NCBI GenBank assembly: GCA_911728435.2
Contig: OU452199.1
Span: forward strand, 5,900,860-5,964,859
Source: Apoderus coryli
Taxonomy: Eukaryota > Arthropoda > Insecta > Coleoptera > Attelabidae
Length of the DNA stretch: 64,000 nucleotides
Reading direction: 5' to 3'
How positions within the stretch are numbered: position 1 is the stretch's first letter; the number at the start of each line of letters is the position of its first letter. Shown piece after piece: positions 38,201 to 50,200 of the stretch. The translations under genes were made by a program, and so were the position numbers. The notes under the pieces are model-generated. The model was given only the letters and a program-made list of their open reading frames with translations. It was not told the DNA's origin and ran no database searches.

Positions 38201-41200
38201 TGCCATAATTTTTGTATTTTTTTTTCTTTGGGTCTAAAAAAACTTTTTTGTAATTTTTAGCGAAATTTAAATTTCGCTTGTCTAATTTTCTTTTTTTTTA
38301 CGACGTTTCGACGATGGTTTATCGTCTTCTTCAAGTGTTATTCTATTTCGCTTTTTTTTTTAATTAAAGAAACTTGCCATAATTTTTGCATTTATTTTTC
38401 TTTGGGTCTAAAATAACTTTTTTGTAATTTTTAGCGAAGTTTACATTTCGCTTATCTAATTTTCTTTCTTTTTTACGACGTTTCGACGATGGTTTATCGT
38501 CTTCTTCAATTGTTATTCTATTTCGCTTCTTTTTTTTTAGAAATTAAAGAAAATTGCCAAAATTTTTAATTTTTTTTCCTTGGATCTAAAAAAACTTTTG
38601 TGTAATTTTTAGCGAAGTATAAATCTCGCTTGTCTAATTTTCTTTTTTTTTTTTACAACGTTTCGATGATGGTTTATCGTCTTCTTCAAGTGTTATATTC
38701 TATTTCGCTTTTTTTTTTCAATTAAAGACATTTAAAACTTTTTTGTAATTTTTAGCGATGTTTACATTTCGTTTGTCTAATTTTCTTTTTTTTACGACTT
38801 TTCGACGATGATTTATCGTCTTCTTCAAGTGTTATTCTATTTCGCTTCTTTTTTTTTTTTTTGAAATTCCAACAGTTTTGTTATTAAAATTGTTATTAAA
38901 ATTTAAAATATAAGAAAACATTTTAAAAATTGCATTGTGTAAACTAAAATCTTTTTTTGTTTTTACATCAAAATATCTGTTTTACAAAACATCAGATTCA
39001 CAATCATATACAGCTTAAAATTTTGCCAATATACGTTTATAAATCTTTTTTTGACAATTGAGAATAAAAGCGAAATAGAATAACACCTAAAGAAGACGAT
39101 AAACCATCGTCGAAACTTTTGTTAGAGAACTTTAAACCCAAAGAAAAAATATACAAAAATTAAAAGAAAAATGGTTCAAGAACAAAAAAAAAAGAAACTT
39201 GCCATAGTAATATTAGAATATACAAGTGAAAAAAAAAACAATACATGAAAAACACTTTCATTTTTCATCATTTTGCAGAACCGTGTTTCCTGTCAACTTC
39301 GCCCCATTACTTTCGGTTCACGCCTCAACTCCCCATCACACCAGATAGACATTATCCAGAACAGATTGCCAGTGGTGGAACTTCGTATCTGAAATGTCAA
39401 GTGGGGTATGAATTAGTGGGGCCACGACAGATAAAGTGTGTTGATGGATTATGGATGCCAAACTATGTGACAAGGTATTAAGATAACAAAAAAATAGTTT
39501 CTGTGAAGTAGACGCGGTAAAAAGAGAAGTTGGGTAAATGTGAAATCAATATACAAGTAAATCAGGGTGAGTCAGGCTATTAGAAAAAAATGAGAGCATC
39601 CAAAAACTGGGGAGTAAGAATTTGTAATAAAATTAATTAATTAATTTTTAAACTACAAAAAGTATTTAAATACTATTTAATATTGAAATACTTCCGTTTT
39701 CAATATAGTATTTAGTATTTAAATACTATTCAAAAGTATTTTGGACAGTTCTGCCTGTATATTATTATGTTTTAATTGCAGGTGTCTAAAATCCAATATG
39801 GGAAACAACGAATCAAACTCAACGTTTATCAATACAACTACTAGAATTGCGAAAGACTATTTCTCTCCAAATACACTTCAATTAACTCCTCAACCAATCA
39901 ATATGCTCGTACGCAGGAAGCGTGCTCTAAAAGGTGGCAGTGGCAGTAGGGCAGTAGGTTTGGGCCACAAGAGCTCTAATTCGCAACTGAGCGTACGCCG
40001 TGGTAACAAAAATAAAGTAGCTACGGACGACGAAACCCGAACTAACGACGTTTCACCGACAAAAAGACCCAAACAGCATAAGAACCGTGGACCATGTGAA
40101 GCGCTCCAGAGTGAACCGTTTGTCAATATTGAAATTGTTAAGCATGGTAAAGATGCTAATGTGAGTTTTGGTTCTGGTACTGTGGTGAAGTTGGCATGTG
40201 GATTGGGCTATGAATTGAATATGGCGGAAAATAGGACGGCTAAATGTGTTAGGGGGCGATGGAAGCCTATGAAGCCCATGTGTTTAATAAGTAAGTATAC
40301 GGGCATATTGATCTGTTTCCTACGAAGAAATTTCCGAAGTATCCGGATGAATTTCTGGGGACATCCGCGTTGAGCTTCAATATCCTCCACAGAGCCTCAC
40401 GGTTAATGGAGTCGAACGCCTTGACAAGGTCTATAAAACCTATGTATAACGAACGATTTTGTCCCTGTGAAAAAAAGGCTCGTGTCGATTGGTTGAAAGA
40501 AATACGATCGCGGTGCTTCGAAACACGTCTATGACATCGTGACAGGTGATATCGTGGATTTACGCGTATGAAGACGAAAGTAAACAGCAGTCGACTGTAT
40601 AGGTGTTTCAAGATGAGCCAAATCCAACAAAAGTTGTTCGCGCATGAAGCACTTCGAAGCAAATGGTGGCCTGTTTTTTGGGAAAAACTGGACATGTCGC
40701 AACCGTACTACTAGAACAACGCAGAACAGTCAATTCTGAGTGGTACACAACCGTTTGTTTGCCAGTTGTCTTCCAAGAAATCAGGAAAACCAACCGCCGA
40801 AGACGGATCACTCTTCACCACGACATTGCGAGCTCTCACACATCGGCTCAAACAACTGCATTTTTGAGCAAACAAAACATCGATTTGATGAGTCATCCGC
40901 CGTATAGTCCTGACTTGGCACCGAATGACTTCTTTTTATTCCCGTACGTAAAAAACAAACTGATAGGTCAACATTTTTCGACACCTGAAGAAGCGGTTGC
41001 TGCATTCAGAATGCATGTTTTGGAGATACCTCAATCAGAGTGGCAAAAGTGCTTCGACAATTGGTTCAAACGCATGCAAAAGTGTATAGATCTTCATGGG
41101 GAATATTTTGAAAAACAATAAATTGATTTTCGATGATTAATATTTGTTTTTGTTCTCTAATCGCTAAATATAAAAGGCAACCCTCGTATGTATGCGCAGT

Positions 41201-44200
41201 TATTTACTTTCTTACCTTTTCTCTTTTTTTTTATTCAATTCCCAATCATACTTTATCTATTTTTATCTCATTCCGGTATGCTTCATAGATATTTTTCGTA
41301 ATACCTCCAAATTTATACATACTTGCCTAATTATAATAAAGGTGAAATTCAGAGAATTCAACACGCGAGCGTAAGATTCATCTGTTCCGTTCCATTTGCG
41401 GCTCATATTACACTTTTTTTAACAAAGCTTGCAGAACCTAGTCTGGCGGTTAGATTTGATTATCTCTACTCTGTTTTACTGTACAAAGTAGTTACTTCTC
41501 ATACGCCTGAGTATTTATTTAATGTACTTTTAAGAAGATTTGATGTTCACGGACTGGGTCTGCGCTTCAACTTGTATACAGTTCCACAACATTCTACGTC
41601 CAAATTTGAAAGATGTTTTGCTAAAATTTATTGTTTGGTTTTGTCATTTGGTTATTTTGCACAATAAAGCATTTATTATTATTATTTCATGAATTTTCTC
41701 CATCTGCGAATATATTTGTCAGTCAGCTATCTGGAAAATGAAATAAGTCCCTATCTGGAACCAGTAGCATCCTAACTGATAATAATTTTATTTTTAGTAC
41801 CATGTTATGTTCCTGAAACATCGTATGGGATATACAAACTACCAAAAATTGAAGCTAATACAACCATCGATCCAGACACATTCCTTAATACCACGATGAA
41901 AGTTCCGAATGGACAAGAAGTAGAATTTAGTTGTGAAGATGGGTACAGCGTACAAGGTCCTACTAATATGAAATGTTGGCATGGAGAATGGGCTGTGACA
42001 AGTTTCCCTGAATGTGCACCAGGTAGGTCAAAAAAAAACAATATTACATCCAACTATATGTAGTATGTTGATTTGGTTCTTCTGGTCTAAATTATAAATT
42101 TTATATCAACTACAACTGCGACAAAACGATTCCTTTAAAAGGTAAATTAAATATTTGTTGATGGTTTTGTTGCAAAGCTGGCGTGGTAGAGAGTTCTCTA
42201 ATGCAACGTTCTCATTAAAGAAACAACCCTTACGGTCCAAGAAGTCCATCATAGAAGGTTTAGTGAACATATTTGTGTTGGCTTAAAGAACATAAAAGAC
42301 GCAGACCGTGGAATATGTTCCAGAACCCTACTACTAAGCATCAAGTGGTCTACGGAAGCACATACTGGCATTGTTCAATACGAATCTGATGGTATATCCG
42401 TCACTGCAAACGAAACTGTCAAGCAGCAGCATAAATCTATTGCTGGGGTCATAACTGGAATACGAGGAAATGCAGCTCATGAAAACAGGATATTTGTCTT
42501 CTGGGTCTAATGACATGTCAACAGGAAACAGAAAACGGACAGGTTGGCTAATTCCACAATCATCAAACTTCATGTCAAGATGTCCTCACTGCAGTAAACT
42601 CGTCAGGGATATTCTGTGCTATTCGAACGCGGAACGACTAGAGGTTACATGGGGTACTGCCAACCAAGCAAACAGGCAAACATCAAATTACCCACCCCTG
42701 TGTAGAGCGTGGGAATATGAGCAGTTTGTTTGCGAATGAACCAGCGTTTCGGGCCTATATGGCAAACCATCTTCGGAGAACGTTGACAAACTGTGCTTGG
42801 CGATAACTTAAACTTCTATTAATTTCTCATTGAAAAAATTAGTATACAAGAGTGGTTGGAGTTCCAGTTTTTTGTGATGTTTGCAACTTTTTTTTGTTTA
42901 CATAATTTCAACTCTTCATGTAATCTTTGATTGCTTCCTCATGCAGCTTTTATAGTAGTGTCAACAATAGCATTGAACCGGCCTTTGTATTACTTCAAAC
43001 TTTATGTGTAGGACTTTTGATACCAATTCTTAAGAGTTCGGAGAATGCTATGATATAAGTAGATTATAATAAATTACCAGAAAAACTCTTATGCTTGCTG
43101 AATAGTCATCCTTGACAAATATCAGAATTACTCAGCGTTATGTCGTTTGAGCTCTACTATTTGGTTAATTTCTTGAGATATTTTGCGATAAACTTCAGAA
43201 TTAAGATCAGATTTTAATCTACAGCCTTTCTCTGAAAAAATCCTCAAACTTACAAAAAAGTATTTTCTTTCAGCTCCTTGTCTACTACCTAAGATCGCTA
43301 ACGGTCAATACATGTCTGGATATAGAGCTGGGCTAACCATCGCTAATGGTTCTACAGTAACATTTCAATGCGATAGCGAATACAGTCCATCAACCATACA
43401 ACCAATAGAATGTATTTTGGGAATATTACATCCAAAACATCCAACTTGCAGAAACCCTCGTTTGCTTGGAGGTGAATCGAAAATTTTACACGAAACTCAT
43501 TATATGGGCGGAAGTGATATTGTAAAAGGCGGTGATATAACTGTGATTGAGTATGGGACTGCTACGGGGAAGCCTTGTGGGCCTCCTGCCAAGTAAGTGT
43601 AGGAACATTTCAGGAACCATATAGGCTTAAGTTTAGAACGAATGCAAGCATTATATAACTATAAAATCATATGTTTTTGTGGCTTCCGTTGTCTGCGTCA
43701 AAATATGATCCACGAAACCAAGTTGAGTGTCGAAAATAATTCCGAGATCGACCACAGAGTCAGCGGACGATATAGTTGTGCTACCTACCCTATATGAGTA
43801 TTGAAACTTTCTTTTTTCTTTGTAAATGTCATAATCTTACTCTTCATTGGATTTAATTATTTTCGTGACACCATTCCAACACATGATTCAAATCAACTTG
43901 AAGCACACCACAGTCAATATTCTTAATTTCAAAGAACATCTTTAAATCATCCGCAAACAATAACTTGCCACAATTGAGTTTGTTAATCAGATCATTTACG
44001 AACAACAACATGATTAACAGTGGTCTTGCTTTCAATTCAGATATCTTATTAAATGTTTTTGATATAAGGTTTGTTTGCTCTAAAGTGCATAGTTAACTAG
44101 ATATTAATTTTAAAAGTCAAAAAACATGCCCTATTATAAGCCTTTTTTTATAGTTACGCCAATGCGTTTTGCAAATAGTATATGTTTTTCATAAGATGTA

Positions 44201-47200
44201 CAACATCCTGCAGTAAAATAATCCATTACACATTAGTTCGAAAAGCTACCATTATACAGGGTGATGACATTTTGAAAAACCCATAAAAATCAGGGTTTTT
44301 TTCAAATTGCACACCCTGTATATTATCTCACTATTAAAAAGCCAACATTCTAACTGTTCAAAAAATACCATAAAAGTTATTGCTTTAATAACATTTTTTT
44401 TTAGAAAAATTGGTATAGACACAAATTCTCTTGCTATGCTATAATATTAAGAAGGCCGTGTAGTGCAAAATATATTATTAATTACAAATATTACACTATT
44501 ACAACAAAATCGAAGAATCTATTTACATTTTGAAAAACTTAAAAAGTAAAAGTAATTAAAAGAAAAAGTTATAACACAATGTTCAAAGTGACGTCCATTT
44601 TCATAAACACAATGTTGAAGTCTATTTTCGTATGATCTCCAAACAGTTCTAAGCATACCAGTTGTTATTGTGCTAAAAGCATCTCTCATCATTTGCTTCA
44701 TATTTTCAGCTGTTTTTACATAACCCGATAAGAAAAAACCTAATGGAGTTATGTCAGGTGATCTTGCTGGCCAGTTATAGGGGCCGCCACGGCCGATCCA
44801 TCGATTAGGAAACTTCCTATTTAAATAATTGCGCACGGTATGCTTAAAATGGGCAGGAGCTCCATCCAATTGTAACCATAATTTTTGCCTAATGTCTAGT
44901 GGACTTTATCCAAAATTAACCAAAAATCATGTTTTAAAAATCGTAAGAATTTATAATAAATAAATAAATCTTTATTGTGCCATTAGGTAATACATCAAAA
45001 ATTACATTAGCCTCGTCAATATAAATTAAACTAAAACAAATAAATAAATAACAAAATACAAACATGAAATTGTAACTAACAAAAACAACAAATCAAAGTG
45101 ACAATATACACAATACCAAATCAAGCACTGAAAAAATCATTAGTATTGTACAACACTTTGCCAACAACATAATTTTTTAATTTAGTTTTAAATAGTCTAT
45201 TTTCATCAGTTCTATAGGCAGACTGTTGTATAGTCGAACGCCTTGCAACAAAGCTGAAGTATGTTTTAAATTTAGGCGGTGATTAGGTATACAAAAGTCA
45301 TTGGCGTGCCGTGTGCTGTATTGATGGTAATTTCCATTTTTTTTATTTTACTTTCATTTCCGCGAACGAACTCAATAAGAGTAACCACATAGAGTCCATA
45401 TACAGTTAGGATATTATATTTAGAAAAAAAAAACGGTCTACAGCTGTCCCTCCGACTTAAACGGGCCATGCATCGAATAAATTTTTTGAGCAAGGAATAT
45501 CTCACTCATTCTTGCGCTAGAACCCTAAAAGCCAATACCATATCTCAGTCTGCTCTCCACCAGAGCATAGTACAAGCCCAACAACTGGCCCATCTCCAAC
45601 ACCGACCTGAGACTCCTCAAAAGAAAACAGATTTTATTGATCTTTGACACAAGAATGTCACAATGTTGATGCCATGTAAGTGTTTCATCAACCGTGAGTC
45701 CAAGAAAAGTTTTTGTTTTTACTCTCTCCAGAAGAACCCCATCCGTGCAAATAGAAAAGTCAGCATGAGTCCCACTTCGATGGGTGCGAAAATGCATATA
45801 ACAAGTTTATCTCCATTTAAATGACCTTCAAAGAAATATGGCCCAATCATGATATCTCTGACTATAGCACCAAAAGCGTTAATACTCCACACTCAGTACG
45901 AAAGTGATGTTTATTCTCGGTATCGGAAATTTGCAAGCACTGTGGTATCAGGGTGTCTCCGGTGTGGGAATTTCTGGGGAAATACTTTGGATGCTAATAG
46001 ACAATTTGAAAATCATTCACCAATTGTTAATATCATGTCAAAAACACAAAAAATTGTTTTAAAAATATAGGTACTGTCCTAAACTGTGAAACTATATAAA
46101 TGTGGAATAATTTGACATAAACGAATTATTTTGCACTACACGACCTTCTTAATATAATCGTTGTTTGCGACAATGCAGTAGCATAGCAAGAAAATTTGTG
46201 TATTTACCAATTTTTCTAAAAAAAATTGTTATTAAAGCAATAACTTTTATTGTATTTTTTCACCCGTTAGAATGTTGCCTTTTTAATAGTGAGATAATAT
46301 ACAGGATGTGCCATTTGAAAAAATCAAGATTTTTATGGGTTTGCAAAATGTCATCACCCTGTATAATGGGTAGCTTTTCGAACCAATTTGTAATAGATTA
46401 TTTTACTACAGGATGTTGTACATCCTATGAAATACCTACTATTTGCTAAACGCCTTGGCGTAACAATACAAAATGGCATATCATGGGGCAGGTTTTTTGA
46501 CTTTTAAAATGTATATCTAGTTAACTATGCATTTTAGAGCAAACAAAGCTTATATCAAAATCATTTAATAAGATGTCTGAATCGAAAGCATAAATAATAT
46601 CTAGGGTGTTCCGTTTTAAAAACGTAAGTTTGATATGCTACGGGATAATGTAACACCCTGTATAAATGGCCCCTATTTTAGAATGTAGTCCTAATAGGTC
46701 TACAAAATTAGACGTGGAAAGAATTTTGAAAATCTGAATAGTTTTGCCACACTAGACCGTCGCGTCTAGGGCGACTCACCCTGTATATGATACAATCTGC
46801 TCTCTATTCGAAAGATGATCAATCAAAAAAAAAATCAAGTCCGTAACAAAACCAAAATGATCAATTTTTTGCAAAAGCCTTCGCGAAGTGAGTGTATCCT
46901 ACGAATCCATCTGGCCGCTCTAAACAATACACACTCACAGTTTACATAAATTAGACAGAATGGTTATAAGTAGGTTGTCAATTTTAATGTAATGTTACTT
47001 ATTACGTATTTTTTAGAGTTCGTGGTTCTTTGGTTTATAAAAATGGAGATCAATTAATCAGTGATGAAAATAATTTTCCCGATGGCAGTGAGGTAACGTT
47101 TAATTGTATTGAAAGCATAATGGGGGATAAGACTACATGGAAAATTATATGTGAGGATGGTAGTTGGATTGGCAGATCATTAAATTGCGGTAAAATGGTT

Positions 47201-50200
47201 TACTACACTTTTAAATTGCAAGTTGCTCAGCTCTAGCCTGAAATCGATTTGATTCCTTCTGAAATACAACGCATGATTTTATTCGAACTAATCCGAACCT
47301 TGTACCACATTATAAATCGCTGAAATGCCTCAAGCTGTTTTGAACACTTTAAAAACACTTATAATTGTTATCTTGACATTAAAGTACTGTTGTTTCAAAT
47401 TTTCTTGATTAGATATTGACGACTTAATGGCATCCCAAACAATACTTAACAGCAACAGTACCTGCATCTTCAGAAATCAAGAACCAAGCGTAATATCATT
47501 CTACAACGATCAAGAAATTCGTGAGGATGTAGTGGAGTTTCCAGCTGGAGCAGTTTTGGTTAGCCGGTGTGTAGATATCGGAAAATATGTAATGATAGGT
47601 AAATTCTAAAGTAATTCATCGAAAAGTATTCAAGACAAATGTTTCGGCTACTACTTCTTTAGGTCCGAATAAGAGAAGATGTCTAGGTGGTGAATGGGAT
47701 GGTCCAAAGCCAGCTTGTTTCGGTTTGAACCAAGAAAACGATTATTCTATGGAGAAGCCGCCTACGATACTTTTCAGGCACCAGTTGGGACCGATTGCAC
47801 AATCAAATGATGGTAAATTGATTGTGTATCCAGGTACCATTTTGCATATGGAGTGTTTGTGGATGAGACGGTTTGGTGTGCCAAAGTGGACTGTCAGCCA
47901 TGACTACAGGTAGGGTAGTGATTCACGTCGCGTAGTATCTCTCTGATAATATTAAGATGTTTTTGAAATTACTGTAAATTTAGTTATTAAACGCCTGGAT
48001 TCCATTTTATTAAGAAATTGTATTAATTACATAAAAACTAAATCAGATATTGAAACTGCTGCTTTTACAAAGCACGCAAAGGATTTCCACCGGAATCTTG
48101 CCTCCATGCCAAAGACGGCTAGCTCTAAGTCCAATATCCAATAGATAACACGTCAGACATGGGATTAGACGACGTATCCGGAGGCCTACACCAGCTCCAA
48201 GAACTGTCAAGGAGCTGAGAGAGTTGTTCTTCTGGAGTCGATTAATATCGATCAGAATGTGATCCTTATTTTAATTAAATTGCATCCACGAATGCAAGAG
48301 AAAGGAATACACGATACATTTTTTAACTATTGTTAAGGTTTACTCGTTCTTTAGTTCTGAATTACAATAACATGAACATGGACCTTGTTTTATTCGTTTG
48401 AAATTTCATCTTTTCCCAAAATAAATTTGAAACCAAAATGGTTGTGTTTTGATTCAATACTGAATACTAAATTTCGCTTCAGGATAATTTTGAATTTGCA
48501 AATATGAGTTTAAAGCAGAAAATTTCAAAGAAATATCCAATTTTCAATGTGATCTATTTTTTTGCTAGTGTAGTTTCTCGGGAAGAAATTCTATAAAATG
48601 AGCAATCGTTCCCATTTTAAGTTAAAAAAGTGAAAAACTCTTTCATAGTTATTGTAAATCATTTGATTTCCAGAAAATATCCTGAAGGTTGGCCCACAGA
48701 TCCTGGAAGAGATTCACAGTTGGAATACAGACTATCAATATTTCATGCATCAAAAGATGATTCTGGATTATTTACTTGTGTGACACCAGCTCGATATACG
48801 CACTCAGTGGAAATTGTTGTTAAAGGTAACTTTAATTGTACCTTGACTGAAATTGTAAGAATCCTAACAAACATTTGATAAATCTAAAGTATATTTTCTT
48901 TAGCTGTGCATTGTCCAATGGTGCCAACAAGACGCGGCTTAACAGCAAGCACACAAAGCACAAAAATGAACACAAGAATGAAGTTTTATTGTGACAATGG
49001 TAATGCTCTGATTGGAGCACCAGAAATCGTATGTCTTCCTTCTGGAAATTGGAGCGCCCCATTTCCCGTTTGTGAAAGTAAGTTGGAGGTTAGAAATCAT
49101 TTACAACTTTTCCTAAGCAAAATTGTAGAGCTTTAAAAGTACAAAGTAGCGTTTTTAATTCCACCGAATAGTTGGATTCCAAACAGCCACATTATCATCT
49201 CTCAATATTTTAATTTCGTCTGTGTGTTGCAAAGAACAAATTAACAGTAAAGATCAAGAAAACTACTTTGAGTTCTACAAAAAATATTTGGAAATGTTTA
49301 TTCGCCACATTTGGCTGGAAGAATCTGAACTAGATCGACCAACATGTGCTATTGAATCTTCACAAAGTTCTAAAGTTCTTGGCGACTTTTTCACATGTAC
49401 CCCTGAGAGGAGTTTCTCTTCCCTGAAACGCCTCAAATCTTATTTAAGAAAATCCACAGCCAGGAAAGACGGAACGGTTTGGCGTTAATGTCAATCCACC
49501 GCAGAATTAACATCGACACCGAAGAGGTAATTGATTTGATCTCTGCAAAGAAAGTTAGAAGACTAAATTTAATTTTGTAATAAATATATATGATAACATT
49601 TTTTATTTCTTTTATTAAAACAATTTTATGTCTTTCTACTATTCGACCAAACCAAGCTAGACATTTTGTAGTACAGATTCCTCATATTTCAACAGCATTG
49701 ATTGATGTCCAACATTTAGGGTGTTCAAGCCAAGATAGTACCTCAAATCAGCATACACAACAGTCAATCTATCTTCAAATATAAGATCTGTATTTAATTT
49801 TTAAGCCAACATTTTCAGATATCATTAACGATAGTGACTGGACAGGTTTAGATCCATACTGCTGATCCATGTTAACCTTCTACCGTCCTCGTATAATTAA
49901 GTAATAATTGTGCAAGGAATCTGAAATAATTACTTTAATTGTTTCAAGGTATAGAATGTGGTGAGGTTGGAGGAAATCTTGGACAACATCTTAAAATTGT
50001 CATAGTTTCAAGAGAAGTTGGTGGCAAAGCAACATTTACTTGTGATCCTGGGTATGGTTTGAAGGGACCCAGTGAAACTGTATGCCAACCTAATGGCGAT
50101 TGGGCGAGTCCTTTTCCGACATGTGAAGGTAAACATTATTTTTTTTGAGATAACCTTAGCTCATTAGTTAACTAATTCAAAGGGAATGCTCGTCTATCTG

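Larger units (their letters stand above)
44022..46592. mobile_element. DNA transposon with about 450 bp terminal inverted repeats
   Basis: The left TIR is about 44022-44480 and the right about 46110-46592. They align end to end in inverse orientation, starting with CTTTC(A/G)ATTCAGA(T/C)ATCTTATT and including GTGCATAGTTAACTAGATAT-like, TATACAGGGTGATGACATTT and GAAGG(C/T)CGTGTAGTGCAAAAT. Identity looks near 85-90 percent. Between them lie a transposase remnant (44519-44869, minus), a LINE insertion (44950-45840) and a leftover of about 270 bases. The long TIRs hold subterminal CACCCTGTATA words. Confidence 0.88.

Noticed and set aside
37004..38866. Regularly spaced repeats that could suggest a CRISPR-like array
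   Set aside because: Units are 172-178 bp and similar along their whole length, with no unique spacers, in an intron of a eukaryotic gene. It is a satellite.
39741..39781. Frame start upstream of exon 9 (Met at 39741)
   Set aside because: The segment precedes a good acceptor (TTTTAATTGCAG) and the phase from exon 8 joins exactly at 39782.
40663..41121. Intact-looking 152-codon frame as a domesticated mariner gene
   Set aside because: The N-terminal half and first catalytic Asp are missing, the upstream part is scrambled, and there is no sign of a promoter or start; most likely a dead fragment.
41798..42053. Minus-strand 82-codon frame opposite exon 10
   Set aside because: It is the antisense shadow of a CCP exon with conserved Cys and Trp on the plus strand.
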